Shown here: positions 43,487-55,060 of the stretch, one piece after another
How the letters are laid out: each line of letters begins with the position of its first letter
Numbering within the stretch: position 1 is the first letter of the stretch
Source: Rhabdophis nuchalis
Lineage: Eukaryota > Chordata > Lepidosauria > Squamata > Natricidae
Assembly (NCBI GenBank): GCA_039707465.1
Contig: CM077652.1
Span: forward strand, 39,246,118-39,310,117
Direction of reading: 5' to 3'
DNA length: 64,000 nt
Notes under the pieces: generated by a model
Database searches by the model: none
What the model saw: only the letters and a program-made list of their open reading frames with translations
What the model was told of the DNA's origin: nothing
Translations under genes and position numbers: made by a program

Positions 43487-43861
43487 GCAGAGACAGAGAG
43501 AGGCATTGGAGAAAGAACGTTTCCAAGAAAGATGTAAAGAGGAGCTGAGATGAGCTGAAATGGAGAAGGAAAGAAAGAGGAATAAGAGACAGAGAGAGGC
43601 ATTGGAGAAAGAACGTTTCCAAGAAAGATGTAAAGAGGAGCTGAGATGAGCTGAAATAGAGAAAGAAAGAAAGAGGAATAAGAGAAAGAGACAGAGAGAG
43701 GCATTGGAGAAAGAACGTTTCCAAGAAGGATGTAAAGAGGAGCTGAGCTGAGCTGAAATGGGGAAGGAAAGAAAGAGGAATAAGAGAAAGAGAAAGAGAG
43801 AGGCATTGGAGAAAGAACGTTTCCAAGAAAGATGTAAAAAGGAGCTGAGATGAGCTGAAAT
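43487..43861. repeat. Minisatellite, four ~96-102-bp units
   Basis: The phrase gcattggagaaagaacgttt starts units at 43,503, 43,599, 43,701 and 43,803. Unit lengths of 96 and 102 are multiples of three, so minus-strand frames stay open across all copies (43,897-43,475 for example). I see no evidence that these frames are genes. Confidence 0.92.
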
Positions 43862-43899
43862 GGAATTCTTCCCTACCAAATGGATTTTATATGTCATCT

Positions 43900-46800
43900 G
43901 ATTTACACCTCACTCTACCCTCTCTAATCAATTAATAGTCGTGCTTATGAAATTTCCCTCCCTGGCCAAAAATGTACCCCCTCACAACTCTACCTTACCC
44001 TATCATGTATTCGAGGCAAGATGGAATGCTACCCTATTCTAGATCTGAGCTCCTCTGCCTGCGAGAATGTCCCTTCTCGCAGGTCTGGCCCCCTGAATTA
44101 ACACGGACACACCTCAAGGATGGATTAATTAATCCTAAAAGGTGGGCGAAGCGCAGGCTCAGGGGATTCCTGTGTAAATTTCTAATTCGACTTTTAGGGG
44201 TTCCCAGGGAAGGGGGGTGGGAGGACCAATTAGGGGAACGCCAAGAGAGAAGGCCAGCAAAACGCGGAAATGAAAAGACGAAGGGGAGTGAAGGGAGGGT
44301 CGGTTCCACTAGGGTATTTGCCATCAATACGGTCTTGGGGAGGGGCAGGGGCAGGGGTGGTGGGAGAGGGGATGGACGCCATCAGTTGGAGAATCGTGGC
44401 CGATGGTTACAGGTGGTCACGCGCTCCAACTCCCCTTTTCCCCATCGCAGACTAGGTGAGCAAGAACCACAGACCCGGGGCCTTGGGCTGATGCTATGCA
44501 ACGCCAGGTCCGTGGTACAAAAAGCCCCTCTCATACATGAACTTGTGTTGGAGGGGGACCCGGACCTGATAGGCATTACGGAAACCTGGTTGGGCCACGA
44601 GAGAGGACATCGCCTCGTAGAAATGTGCCCACCAGGATACCGAGCCTTCCATCAGCCCAGGGCCTTAGGGAGGGGTGGAGGAGTGGCGATCATGGTTAGG
44701 GAAGGTCTTGAGCCAAAGGAGACCACAGTCCCTCAGACGACCGGGTGCGAATCCCTCCTTGTGAAGTGGGGCCTGGGGAAGCAGTTGGGCGCGTTAGTTG
44801 TATACCTGGCTCCTCGCTATGCAACAACAGCCCTGCCCATGCTGCTCGAGGTTATAGCCGGGGTGGCGGTTGAGACCCCCAGACTTGTAGTCATGGGGGA
44901 CTTTAACCTGCCATCAGCAGGTGAAACCTCTGGTGTGGCTCGGGAGTTCATGGTTTCCATGACAGCCTTGGACCTGACTCAGGTAGTTCTAGGCCCTACT
45001 CATGAGGGTGGACACACCTTGGATCTCATCTTCGTCTCGGGTCAGTGGAGTAGTGATCTGGGAATAGGGGATTTAGTCATCACACCCCTGTCATGGACAG
45101 ATCACGCTCTCCTTCGGCTCGACTTTCCGACCGCTACACCTCACTGTGGGGAGGCGGAACCAAACATCCCTATATGGTTCCGCCCCAGACTCCTGATGGA
45201 CCCGTTAAGGTTCCAGAAGGAGCTTGGGCCAATTCCTGTGGACTTGCTCCGCGACTCGGCTGAGGACCTAGTGACCGCATGGTTAAGTGCGGCCGCGGGG
45301 GCCTTGGACCGAGTCGCGCCCTTGCGGCCTCTCTTGCGGCGACGAGCCACCTGGGCCCCTTGGTTTACCGAGGAGCTCAGGGGGATGAAACGTCACAGGA
45401 GACGCCTAGAGAGAGATGGAGATCATCTCGCTCTGAAGCTGACCGAACACTAGTAAGAGACCACATTAGGACCTACTTAGTGGCAATAAGGCTGGCCAAA
45501 CGTGAGTATTGTGCCACACTTATTGCATCCGCAGATAACCGCCCTGCCGCCCTGTTTAGGGTGACCCGCTCCCTCCTCCAACACAGGCCGCGGGAAGCCT
45601 CTTTGCAGGGTCGAGCAGAGGAATTTGGGATTTATCTGCAGGAGAAAATCAGTCGGATTCGGAGCGAGTTACCCTCCATCGTCAGTAGCCCAGTCGAGAG
45701 TGCCGAAGCAGCTCTTGTGACACCATTGTGGGAAGAGTTTGATTTTGTTACTACCAAAGATATGGACAAGTTGTCAAAGAGACTCAGGGCCACCACATGT
45801 TTACTAGACCCGTGTCCCTCCTGGCTTATACTGGAATCCTGGGAGACGACACGAGGCTGGCTTCAGGGCATTGTCAACGCATCTTTGAGTGAGGGGTCCT
45901 TACCTGCCGTCTTGAAAGAGGCGGTGGTATAGCCCCTCCTCAAGAAGCCGTCCCTGGATCCAGCATTATTCGAAAACTATCGTCCCGTCTCCAACCTCCA
46001 CTTTCTAGTGAAGGTTGTTGAGAGTGTGGTGGCCCAACAGTTTCCGCGACACTTGGATGAAGTTGACTATCTAGATTCGCGCCAGTCCGGCTTCCGACCC
46101 GGGCACAGCACCGAGACGGCATTGGTCGCATTGGTCGATGATCTCTGGAGGGCACGGGATAGAGGATTTTCCTCTATCCTAGTCCTATTAGACCTCTCAG
46201 CGGCTTTTGATACCATCGACCATGGTATCCTATTACGCCGACTAGGGGGATTGGGGCTGAGAGGCACCGTTTTGTGGTGGTTCGCGTCCTACCTCTCTGG
46301 TCGGTCACCATATGTGTTGACAGGGGGGGCAGAGGTCGACTTCGAGACCCCTCTTATGTGGGGTCCCTCAGGGGTCGGTCCTCTCGCCCCTATTGTTTAA
46401 CATATATATGAAGCCGCTGGGTGAGATCATCCGTGGTTTCAGGGTGGGATATCATCTGTACGCTGATGATACCCAGCTGTACATATCCACCCCAGACCAC
46501 CCCAATGATGCCGTCGAGGTTATGTCCCGGTGTTTAGAGGCCGTACGGATCTGGATGGGTAGTAACAAACTCAGGCTCAACCCGTCCAAGACTGAGTGGC
46601 TGTGGCTTCCGGCACCCCGTTTCAGCCAGATTATTCCAACTCTGGCCATTGGGGGCGAAACACCAGCCCCCGTGGAGAGGGCGCGCAATTTGGGTGTCCT
46701 CCTGGACTCCCGGCTGACCATGGAGGACCATGTGGCGGCCGTGGCCAGGGGGGCGTTCCATCAGGTCCTCCATCAGGCCCTTACTGGACCGAGGAGCCTT

Positions 46801-47450
46801 ACGCACAGTCACCCAAGCACTCGTCACATCTCGACTTGACTATTGCAATGCTCTCTACATGGGGCTTCCCTTGAGATGCACCTGAAGACTACAGTTAGTC
46901 CAGAATGCGGCCGCGCGGATAATTACGGGAGCGCCCAAACACTCCCATATAACACCTGTCCTGCGCGAGCTCCACTGGCTTCCTGTGGTCTTTCGGGTGC
47001 GCTTCAAGGTCCTAACGACCATCTTCAAAGCGCTCCATGGCTCGGGACCTAGCTATATGCAAGACCGCCTCCTGCCCCATACATCCCTGGGACCGACACG
47101 CTCCCACAGAGAGGGCCTCCTCAGGGTGCCGTCGGTCGGGCAATGTCGACTGGCGGCACCCAGGGGGAGAGCCTTCTCTGTGGCAGGACCAGCCCTTTGG
47201 AACGACCTGCCCCCTGAAATCCGTACCATTCCTGACCTCCGCCTCTTCCGCAAATGTCTTAAGACTCACCTCTTCCAACTAGCCGGCCTTACGTAACCCC
47301 AGCACCGCCAGTTGTAAATGGGGATTTTAAAATGGTCACAACACAGGCACCTAATATCTCTGTATTTATGTTTATTGATGTAATTCTTTGTTCGCCGCCC
47401 CGAGTCCCTTTGTGGTGAGATGGGAGCGGGTTATAAATGTGAAATAAATA
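43900..47450 (+). mobile_element. Near full-length L2-type LINE, copy m
   Basis: Frame 43,972-45,453 (493 codons) joins a leader peptide (MYSRQDG.. INPKRWAKRRLRGFLCKFLI) to a complete APE endonuclease (GITETWLGHE, VMGDFNLPSAG, SWTDHALLRLDF). RT follows in broken frames: 45,279-45,932 ends at a stop, 46,008-46,400 carries DLSAAFDTIDH, 46,393-46,839 carries YADDTQLY, and 46,985-47,296 gives the C-terminus. The 3' UTR ends at about 47,450. Confidence 0.92.
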
Positions 47451-47900
47451 CTGGGTTCCCAGGCAACTATCAAAACCACCTCTATTCTAAATATTCTATT
47501 TATAGAATATTTCTTATTATTTATTTGTGTAATATTATATTTTATAAATATTCTTATAGAATATTCAGTTTTTCTATTCAAAATACCTATATGTATCAAT
47601 ATTATTCTTTAGGAAATGTACGATTTATATAGGGCAAGAACCGATTTGAATACAGCAATCCTAAATTGAAAAGTTCTTCAAGGACTCAGTGTTGTCAAAA
47701 TTTGGCAGGCAATGGTATTTCCCATACTTTATCACAGATAAAAAACATTCCTCCCCTAAATAATATTTTGCAATCATGATGGGATTCCTCATCTAAAAGT
47801 ACTGTGAAGTTCACTGTGCAGCTTTTGAAGAAGAGGGTGTCAGAAATGGGGGCAGTGAGGGAGTTGACCTACTTACCAAATTGGGCTTTTCTCTTGACAG

Positions 47901-48100
47901 ATGGAATTGCAGAGCAGTGACAATTGTGCTTTGATTTTTGGCATCGCATTGCAAAAATTAGCTGTCAACTTTGCAAAGTTCAAATCCAAGGATTTCACCT
48001 ACTGGTTCCAATCTGCACTCCAAAATGTGCTGCATGCTGTGAACAGAAGCCAGGTGGTCTCCCTCCCACTCAGGATATCTTGTGACTCCTACCAACAAAT
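47901..48100 (+). CDS. Module 3 exon B
   Basis: The acceptor is ttctcttgacag and the donor is gtgagt. It enters in phase 0 and leaves in phase 2, with 66 codons plus two bases. The sequence starts MELQSSDNCALIFGIA, has the W-F pair in FTYWFQSAL, an NRS sequon, and the late Cys in ISCDSYQQ. The initial Met is an internal residue, not a translation start. Confidence 0.87.
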
Positions 48101-48615
48101 GTGAGTATGTCTTCCATGCATTGCAGCTGTTTTCCTCCTATAAAGAAAACCTTAGCTCCATTACCCCATGGCAAGCAAAGGTTCTCACTGGCCACTGAAA
48201 GATGTAGTCCCATAGTTAAGGAGCTGTAGGAAAGCAAGGAGTAGGAATGGAATCATCTTGACCTGAGCAATAAATTACTCAGGGAAACAGACCAAACCAT
48301 GTTCATTAGCTTTACGGTGTCAAATGAGGCTCCGCTGATTCTTTATATTATCTGATCCTTGTTAAACAAAAAACTGCAATTCTGGCATACTAACATAAGA
48401 CACTGACCAAATTCATTGTAATTTTATTACAATCTTATTACAATGACAATAAAGATTATTATTATTAAAATGTCCAAAACTGAAGTCTCTGACCCAACCT
48501 GCCCTCTAAAGTAGATGTGTTGAGAATTATTGTTGTTGAATAGAGATACACTTATTAGCTGCAAAACATATTTAGCTAAAGAGTGAGGTTCAGCAGTTAA
48601 ATCTCTGCTTTCCAT

Positions 48616-48935
48616 ATGCCATTCTTTTTAGCACTTGGTGACTTGGGAAACGCCTCCGTTCTGCAGGAGCAGCGCACTCACTTCCAACTGCCTGTGGGTA
48701 GTGTGCCAAGTGCACAGCTGGCTTCAGCGCTTCCTGCAGCGCCAAGGCCAGCTCAGGTTCCTTCTCGCCCGGGCAGCTGCAGGTGCTGCGGCCGGAGAAA
48801 GGCACCCAGCGGAAGTCGCACACCAGATGGCCCCGCTGCTCGGACGGAGTGCCGGACCTGCAGCCGCCGCTCGCTTTGCGCAGCCCAGCCATGGAGTAGA
48901 GAACTTTAGTGCCTCTGTCCATCTCCACGCCTAAC
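48616..48935 (-). other. CpG-rich block with an unidentified minus-strand frame
   Basis: The block is GC- and CpG-rich in an AT-rich intron. Minus frame 48,928-48,590 encodes 112 residues including SEQRGHLVCDFRWVPFSGRS and several Cys. I do not recognise it. It could be a retrocopy or captured exon, or the interior of a DNA element together with the palindromes at its side. Confidence 0.4.
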
Positions 48936-48944
48936 GCCCTTAGG

Positions 48945-49085
48945 GCTTTTTACAAGGGGAATCCCTGGGATTCCCCTTGTAAAAAAAACCCTAATGAGTT
49001 GAATTTGCGAGGTTGGTTTTTTACAAAAAACCTCACGAGATCAACTCATGAGATTTTTTTTACAAGGGGAATCCCTGAATGAAAA
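48945..49085. repeat. Cluster of nested palindromes
   Basis: TTTTTACAAGGGGAATCCC (48,949-48,967) and its exact inverse are separated by one base. A second, imperfect palindrome from GAGTTGAATTTGCGAGGTT to AACCTCACGAGATCAACTC follows. A third tttacaaggggaatccct lies near 49,059. Confidence 0.88.
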
Positions 49086-49189
49086 GACGAGGAATGCAGC
49101 TGAGCTGGACAGGGAACAGAGAGAGGGAACAGGCGGTGTGTGTGTGTGTGTGTGTGTGATCGCATTGCTGGCCTGCCGCTGTTTTTGGG

Positions 49190-49320
49190 GCAGGCTCTTT
49201 TTGTACTTAAATAGTTGGGGGGGGGCTTAGTTTCGGGGGGAGGGCTTATTGTGGTGCATGTTCTGAAAAGCCCAATTGGGCTTATTAGGCGGACATGTTG
49301 TATTTTCGGGGAAACACGGT
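49190..49320 (-). mobile_element. MITE-like end
   Basis: The minus strand begins TACCGTGTTTCCCCGAAAAT and continues with several AATAAGCCC phrases. I recall this from dispersed vertebrate DNA repeats. Its other end was not fixed and may lie beyond the palindromes. Confidence 0.45.
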
Positions 49321-49429
49321 ACAGGGATAGAGAGAAGGAGAAATACAGTAGGTAGGTAGGTTGGGAGTTATACGGTGGTTGTGTGTAGGTGTTTGTATGT
49401 GCAGGTGTAGATCTACACACAGATTGGCT

Positions 49430-49480
49430 GGCCATTTAACCAGACTGGGCCACAGCAACACATGACCGGGAACGGCTAGT
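49430..49480 (+). mobile_element. Possible Helitron 3' end
   Basis: The fragment ends gaccgggaacggCTAGT, and CTAGT agrees with the Helitron CTRRT terminus. It is short and diverged. Confidence 0.35.
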
Positions 49481-49484
49481 AGTA

Positions 49485-50570
49485 TTTTAACATTAATTCC
49501 TGACCCTAAATTCATACATATGACCCTCCTATATTATGTAATTATTCTGAATCCACTTAATCTTCTTTCTCTCCCTCCAAATTCGTTTCTTTTAATAATG
49601 TCCAAAGGTCATTATCAATAGCTAGATCTCTGCTATCCAAAAGGTACACTCACTAAAGATTCTGCTTTCCTTTGTAGTAGACCATAAGGGTAAATTCCAA
49701 ATTTCGCCAGTCGATGTCCCTCTTTGGCAAGCTGTCAAGATGCAAACTAACAAAATGCAGTCAATGAGAGCCATGTTAACTGTCTGTTTCTTCTTCAGAC
49801 CCCTTTTAGATTTTCCTTCAATAGTTTACCTATTTTCCCCTGGGGCTTCAAAGTTATCAGAGTTGTTCAAAACCAGCCCTTGTTGGAATAGCTAAGTTTA
49901 AATCCGGCTCCCTAGGCAGTTCAGAGGGAAAAAAGTTTCCTGCCGTTGCTTCAACTATCAAATCTTCTTGCTTGCTTGCTGGCACCCAGCTTTGCTCCAC
50001 ACTTTTCTGAATTAAAAGATTCAGTTGCTGGTTTTGCACATAACATTCTTTTCTAGCCTCACTGTTGTTGGTTCCTGCCTTGCTAACTTCAAACTTTTTA
50101 AAGAACTTTTAACAGAAGTGAGAACTTTTAAAGTTCTCACTTCTGTTTGTAAAGACAGCCCTCCCCCTAAAACACAGTAGATATTATTCTATCTGATGTA
50201 CTCAACTGATTGGGAGGAATTCTGTGAAATTCAAGTATTTGCCCAATCTTTAGAGTATTCATTGGGCCATTAAAAGTATACATTTCACTGACTGGGTTCA
50301 CAAAGCATGATAACCTAGTTATGAAATTAAACCATTTTCTGGGATTACTTTAGGAATCAAGTAACTAAATTAGCTGAATTAACAGACCCATGCTAAGACC
50401 CAACTTTCCCCCCTGAAAACAAGTCAAGAGCAAAACCACATTTAGTGTGGTATGCAATGGCAGCTTTGAGCCCTTTAGCTGACCTGGTAGAATATATTGG
50501 AAAATATGTTGGAATAATCAGTCATTGATTCTTTGCCATGGAGAAGGTATTGCAAAGGGACACATTTTGA
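49485..50570. other. Intron, largely unassigned
   Basis: I see no supported exon. The only clear structure is a perfect 17-bp hairpin with a 3-base loop at 50,111-50,147 (AACAGAAGTGAGAACTT and its inverse). Confidence 0.5.
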
Positions 50571-50571
50571 A

Positions 50572-50760
50572 AATTGTGTAGCCATAGCTGTCCTTGACTG
50601 ACTTAGAAAAGTTAAACAAGTTCAGGATGGGAGACAATCAGGAAGATCAGAACTGCAAGTTAGACTGAGAAGGAAAATAACTGTCCCAGAGGAAGCCAAG
50701 CAAACCACACCTGTAATGTTGCCAGACAATCTCCCTGGATGCATCCATGAACTTATTAGA
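50572..50760 (+). mobile_element. 5S-rRNA-related SINE
   Basis: The segment gaaaagttaaacaagttcag, then gatgggagacaatcaggaag, follows the 3' half of 5S rRNA (the internal promoter region). The tail continues with gcaaaccacacctgtaatgt and ggatgcatccatga. A second tail fragment lies at 55,715-55,830. Confidence 0.65.
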
Positions 50761-50764
50761 ACCT

Positions 50765-51660
50765 GAGCTGTAAGTGAAGGCCCATTTGTACCCAGCTAAA
50801 CAGCTTGGGATTGATTATTACTAAATTGATGAGAGAGTTTCAAAGAATTGCAGGGTTGTGGGCTAGATTGTGCTGCAAGAAATATCCATCTGGTTTAATT
50901 CTAAGCTGGGAGAAAGACACTGGAAACATGGAGGCTGATTGGAAAGAGGGTTGAATGATGAACAGAACCGCCAGGGTTTGTGGTTCTGGTGCAACTGACA
51001 AAATGGAGTTGAGAGTTTAATGTTTTACACCTTTTTTGGGCTTTGTACTTGAGCTTTCTGTTCCTGTGCAAGAACATGTCCTTTAATATTCTATTGACTG
51101 TTGTCAGATTCCTATCGGGTCATATAGGGGTTATGTAGGGGTCATATAGCTGGCTCTATAGGCAAAAGAGGGAAGCAAATCCTAGTTTCTTACCTGAGCT
51201 AATCTGTTCAACCTCTGCCTTATTGTTTGTCTAAGCTTCGAACTGCTGAGGTGCAATGAAGGGGCTTATGTTCTAAAAGATGCTGGGCTCAATGTGTGGC
51301 TATTATGGCTTAATTGATTTCATCCTGCTTTAGATCTTGAGTTAGGGAGCTGCTTCTAATCCTACCATTCTGCCTTTGTTCAGACTTTGTTCAGCTGCAG
51401 AGAGTTTCAGAATATTCTATCTTGAATGGATTACCAGATCCGCATTTCTAAAAGGTGCCTCCTCAGTTTCTGTTTGCAGGCAGGGAGATTGGGGCTGCTT
51501 TCTGCCTCTTAAAGACATGTTTCTTCATTTCTCATTTAGGGAAATATAATATTCTGCCTTTTTAAATTTTCCTCATAATATTCCATTCTTCTAGGGGGGA
51601 GGGCTTCCCTCAACTGAGAGAAAGTAGCAGCAAAGCTCTTTCAGTGTTTCTGCCACAAAA
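50765..51660. other. Intron without nameable elements
   Basis: No exon, RNA or transposon signature that I can support. Some phrases (gaaagacactggaaac, tgaatgatgaacagaac) resemble sequence near 35,300-35,370, so a shared old repeat is likely. Confidence 0.45.
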
Positions 51661-51812
51661 CTGAGGTTTGAGTTTTATTTGATTTATATCCCACCCTTCT
51701 CCAAAAGGACCCAAAAGGACCCAAACTGCTTGATTGTGTCCTTAAAGTCAGTAGAGATCAAGCCTGAATTGGCAGAGCCTTCCTTTATTTGTCAAATGAT
51801 TATGTTTCCTAG

Positions 51813-51913
51813 ACTGAAGGGATTTAACAACATCTATTCCAACATCCTAGCGGAAAATGCTGCAAACATTTTTGGATTCATCAAAGCATTTTTGATGTCA
51901 AAAGCCAAATCAG
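51813..51913 (+). CDS. Module 3 exon C
   Basis: The acceptor is ttatgtttcctag and the donor is gtaact. It enters in phase 2 and leaves in phase 1. At 101 bases it is one codon shorter than the other C exons. It reads LKGFNNIYSNILAENAANIF and ends MSKAKSG. The upstream open frame is intronic and includes an old L2 tail at about 51,668-51,730. Confidence 0.8.
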
Positions 51914-52080
51914 GTAACTATACCTAGGAGACTCTAGCCTTTACGGTTTAAGCATGCAAAACAGGCTTTGTTATGTGGCTAAAAAGATCCTAATCATTCA
52001 TCATGAATGTTAATCCATCCAAGATGCAAGATATCTGACATAGTGCTTAAACAAATCAGAATAAACCATGATGAGGTCCT

Positions 52081-52304
52081 CTCTGACAACTGCCTCTGCC
52101 TTCTTATCACAAATATCCATTACACTGGATTTGGAAACCAAATTTCTCTTGATGCAACCTAACACCATGTCTCCCTTTTTTTAAAACTATATCCCTGTAG
52201 CTACATTCATGTAACTATAAAAAAATGGAAACAGGATGTTAGGTTGCATCAAGAGAAATTTGGTTTCCAAATCCAGTGAAATGGGCAGAGGCAGTTGTCA
52301 GAGA
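52081..52304. repeat. Long inverted repeat in the module 3 C-D intron
   Basis: The left arm ctctgacaactgcctctgcc .. gatgcaacctaaca (52,081-52,164) pairs with the right arm tgttaggttgcatcaagaga .. ggcagttgtcagag (52,237-52,304). The left arm has an extra ~17 bases. Pairing extends further inward past t-rich and a-rich tracts. Confidence 0.9.
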
Positions 52305-52599
52305 AGACATCATCCTTCAACTAAAAAGTCCCCCATTCATTAGGTGAAGATTGCAACCCAGAAAGATCCATATCCAAGAATGAAAAGAAAAGATACTGTT
52401 TATGTTCCACTTGACTTAAAATCTTTAAAAGAAACCAAAGCCTGGGTTTCATTCCCTTTTCAGATTGCAGGAAGGCAGGAAAAATTGGTAAGGGACCAGT
52501 TCTTTCTTGACTTTCAACTTCTTGGTCAAAGTCAGCATATTTTAAAGATATTGATGCTGCTTTCTCCCATTTTGGTGGACTCAAGATACACTGAGTTAA

Positions 52600-53660
52600 A
52601 ATCCCTATGATTCTCAGCCTTTTCAGAATAGTCAGCGATTGAAAATTATTCTCTAGGTTATCCAATGAATCTAGCAAATGTCTGATTGATGACGTTGCTT
52701 GTTTTGGGGTTTGCTAGAAATATATGTGGTGTTTGCAATTTGGATTACCTATAAAATAAAAGTTCTAATCTAAAATAAGTATTGGAGATGATGAGTTTAA
52801 ATTATTTGATAAACTATTAAGGAATAAACCATTCTGGACATACTTCTTAAAAACAACATAATAAAATAGCTTCTGTCTCTAGGTCACACTAAATTTACAA
52901 AGAAAATAGCTAGTGTAAGTGAGACAGTTAAGGTATTGGGGGAAACTTGAGTTCACTATCTCTTGAGTCACTGTCTCTCAGCACAAACTACCAAACAAAA
53001 TAGTTGTAATGGGGGGGGGGGGGGGGGGAGAACCCTGGAAGAATGCGCTATGTAAGTCACCTTGAGCGCCATAGGAAAAATAGGATAATAACTGGGCACA
53101 TGCTAATGATCGTAAATTCAGTACAGTTGTTTTAAATTTGAAATGGGTGCTCCTTGAAACATTTCCAGAATAGTAGGACAGGCTATGAACTCGAAATGCT
53201 TCAAATTTTGCACACCAAAGCCAATAATACATGTGTTACTTTTATCCTCTGGTGACACCTTTCTTTCACATGGGAAGCTTGGTGTGGTGAGAAAAAATGC
53301 TGGGTAAATTCACCCAGCAAACTAGTTCATGATTTACTTCTTCAAGATTTAGCGAGTGAGTTGCAACTCATTAAACTAGAAGCCATAGCTTAGAAGCTGC
53401 AGTGGCTGGGTTCATAAAATTTGCCAGGCCACGAACAAGAATTCAGCTACAGAGACCTTCCTTCTGATCCAAAACTGAAGACTGAAAGTCAGTCTTATTA
53501 TTGTCTCCTCCAACTATAACCTGGTCCTGTCCCCTGAAACAAAGGAAGAATATGGCAGAAGATTTCTCCTGAGCCCAGCACAACTGGTAGGGCTATCATT
53601 GTTGGAAACAGGTTTTTAGAAAACTTAGCAGGACACAATTGGTCTTCTCTGTCTCTCAAG
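52600..53660. other. Intron, unassigned
   Basis: It holds a run of 18 G at 53,011-53,028 and no other feature I can support. Small open frames lack splice or homology support. Confidence 0.5.
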
Positions 53661-53779
53661 GCTTGGCTTGTGGACATCCGACTCAGAGCTCTCGGGACTG
53701 GCTACAAATCAACCTTGGGAACTTCAGCCGAAATGCTGAATACCATGACTTGCTGAGCTGGAACCCGTATTTTGATGGC
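53661..53779 (+). CDS. Module 3 exon D
   Basis: The acceptor is gtctctcaag and the donor is gtgagt. It encodes LACGHPTQSSRDWLQINLGN and ends NPYFDG. The early Cys, W-L pair and L-G-N-F-S motif (an NFS sequon) fit the D consensus. It enters in phase 1 and leaves in phase 0. Module 4 exon A follows 316 bases later. Confidence 0.87.
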
Positions 53780-54095
53780 GTGAGTAGACATAATTTAAAA
53801 TGATCACAACTATTCTTGTTGCAAAACTTACTCTAAACGAAGAAAAAAAGAAGGCCCAAGTAAGTCTTGCAGGCTGCTGAGTTATTAGGAATTCTCCTTC
53901 TTCCCCTCATTTTCATCTCCATGCTGCTCAAAACCAATGGGAAAAAGCTTTACCCAGACAGAGATCGAAATTTGAAATAAGGAAGAATTGCTTGATGATA
54001 AGCAGTGGTGCAACATTTATGCCACCTAGAAGTACTGATGTTTTCAAGTTTCCAGTTGTGATAATTTGCTCTGAATCCTTTTCCTCCACTTCTAG

Positions 54096-54263
54096 ATGGC
54101 TGTCTTAGAATATTTGTCTCCATCACAACTTGCATCATTCACTCTGGAATCTGGAGTCATCATCAACAAGGAGCACATGTGCCAGATCCTTGCAAAATTG
54201 CAGAACAAACCACTAGCAGAAATTTATGAATATTTGGATCAATTCAACAAAGTGGCCCAGAAG
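54096..54263 (+). CDS. Module 4 exon A
   Basis: The acceptor is ccacttctag and the donor is gtatga. It is phase 0 at both ends, with 56 codons starting MAVLEYLSPSQLASFTLESG and ending FNKVAQK. The L-S-P-S-Q-L-A core and terminal F-N-x-x-A-x-K/Q match modules 2 and 3. It has one extra Cys (EHMCQIL) not seen in the other A exons. Confidence 0.87.
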
Positions 54264-54848
54264 GTATGATATTTGATTAATGCAGGTAATTCTCAGGTTA
54301 CGATGGCAGTTGGAACAGGAATTTCCATCACAAAACAATGTCATAAAGCATGACATGGTGGGACTACTTAGTCACAACCTGGAAATCTTGTACAACCGTG
54401 TGGCAGGAACATGAGAAATTGTCATCAAATGTCTGTGGAATGCTGAAATATCATAATTATAAGAATGGCACCAAGCACCTTGATCATTCAAAGATACTGC
54501 AATAGTCAGAACTTCAGAGATCAGTTATAAGTCTTCTTCATTCCATGCTGTTGTAACTTTGAATGGTCAATGAATGAGCAGTCATAAACCAAAGCCTATT
54601 TGTGCGTATGTGTGTGTCTATATTTACATACTCACACAAGATCTTTTCTCCACCCAAACCAACTTTCTAGTTTCCAGCTGTTCTCAGATCTTCCTCAAGC
54701 TCTTAGAGTTATTTCAGCTATCCAAGTGATAGCTTGGGGAATTGAGGGTGAGAAGCAGAATTTGATCAGCAATCCATTATTTACACCAAGTTTTAAACAA
54801 AACCCAATAGTTAAATGATGTTTCTATTTTCTGTTTTTAAACACACAG

Positions 54849-55060
54849 CTTGGAATAACATCCCTGAAAGATGAAGGCATACAAAAACAAATGCTTTTGC
54901 AGTTTCTTGAGGGGGCTGAGGGTACATTCTCATCATTTGCTCCAGGAAACTGGACCCACTTGCTCTCAACAAGACTGGGCCTCCTTTTGCCAAGCATCAG
55001 CGAAAAGGAATCTCAAAGGATCTTGTCTTATGTTTCAAATTGTGACAGCTTCAGATCTGT
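54849..55060 (+). CDS. Module 4 exon B
   Basis: The acceptor is aaacacacag and the donor is gtgagt. It enters in phase 0 and leaves in phase 2 after 70 codons, starting LGITSLKDEGIQKQMLLQFL. It has an NWT sequon that includes the conserved Trp, and the late Cys in SNCDSFRS. The acceptor has a weak pyrimidine tract, but phase and homology support it. Confidence 0.84.

Noticed and set aside
43972..45453. 493-codon open frame as a host gene
   Set aside because: It encodes an APE-type endonuclease that recurs in several other copies in the window and is followed by broken L2 reverse transcriptase.
50572..50700. Functional 5S rRNA gene
   Set aside because: Only the 3' half resembles 5S rRNA, with many changes, and SINE tail sequence follows.
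51679..51812. Upstream codons before module 3 exon C as coding
   Set aside because: They derive from an old L2 tail and intron; homologous C exons begin at the listed acceptor.
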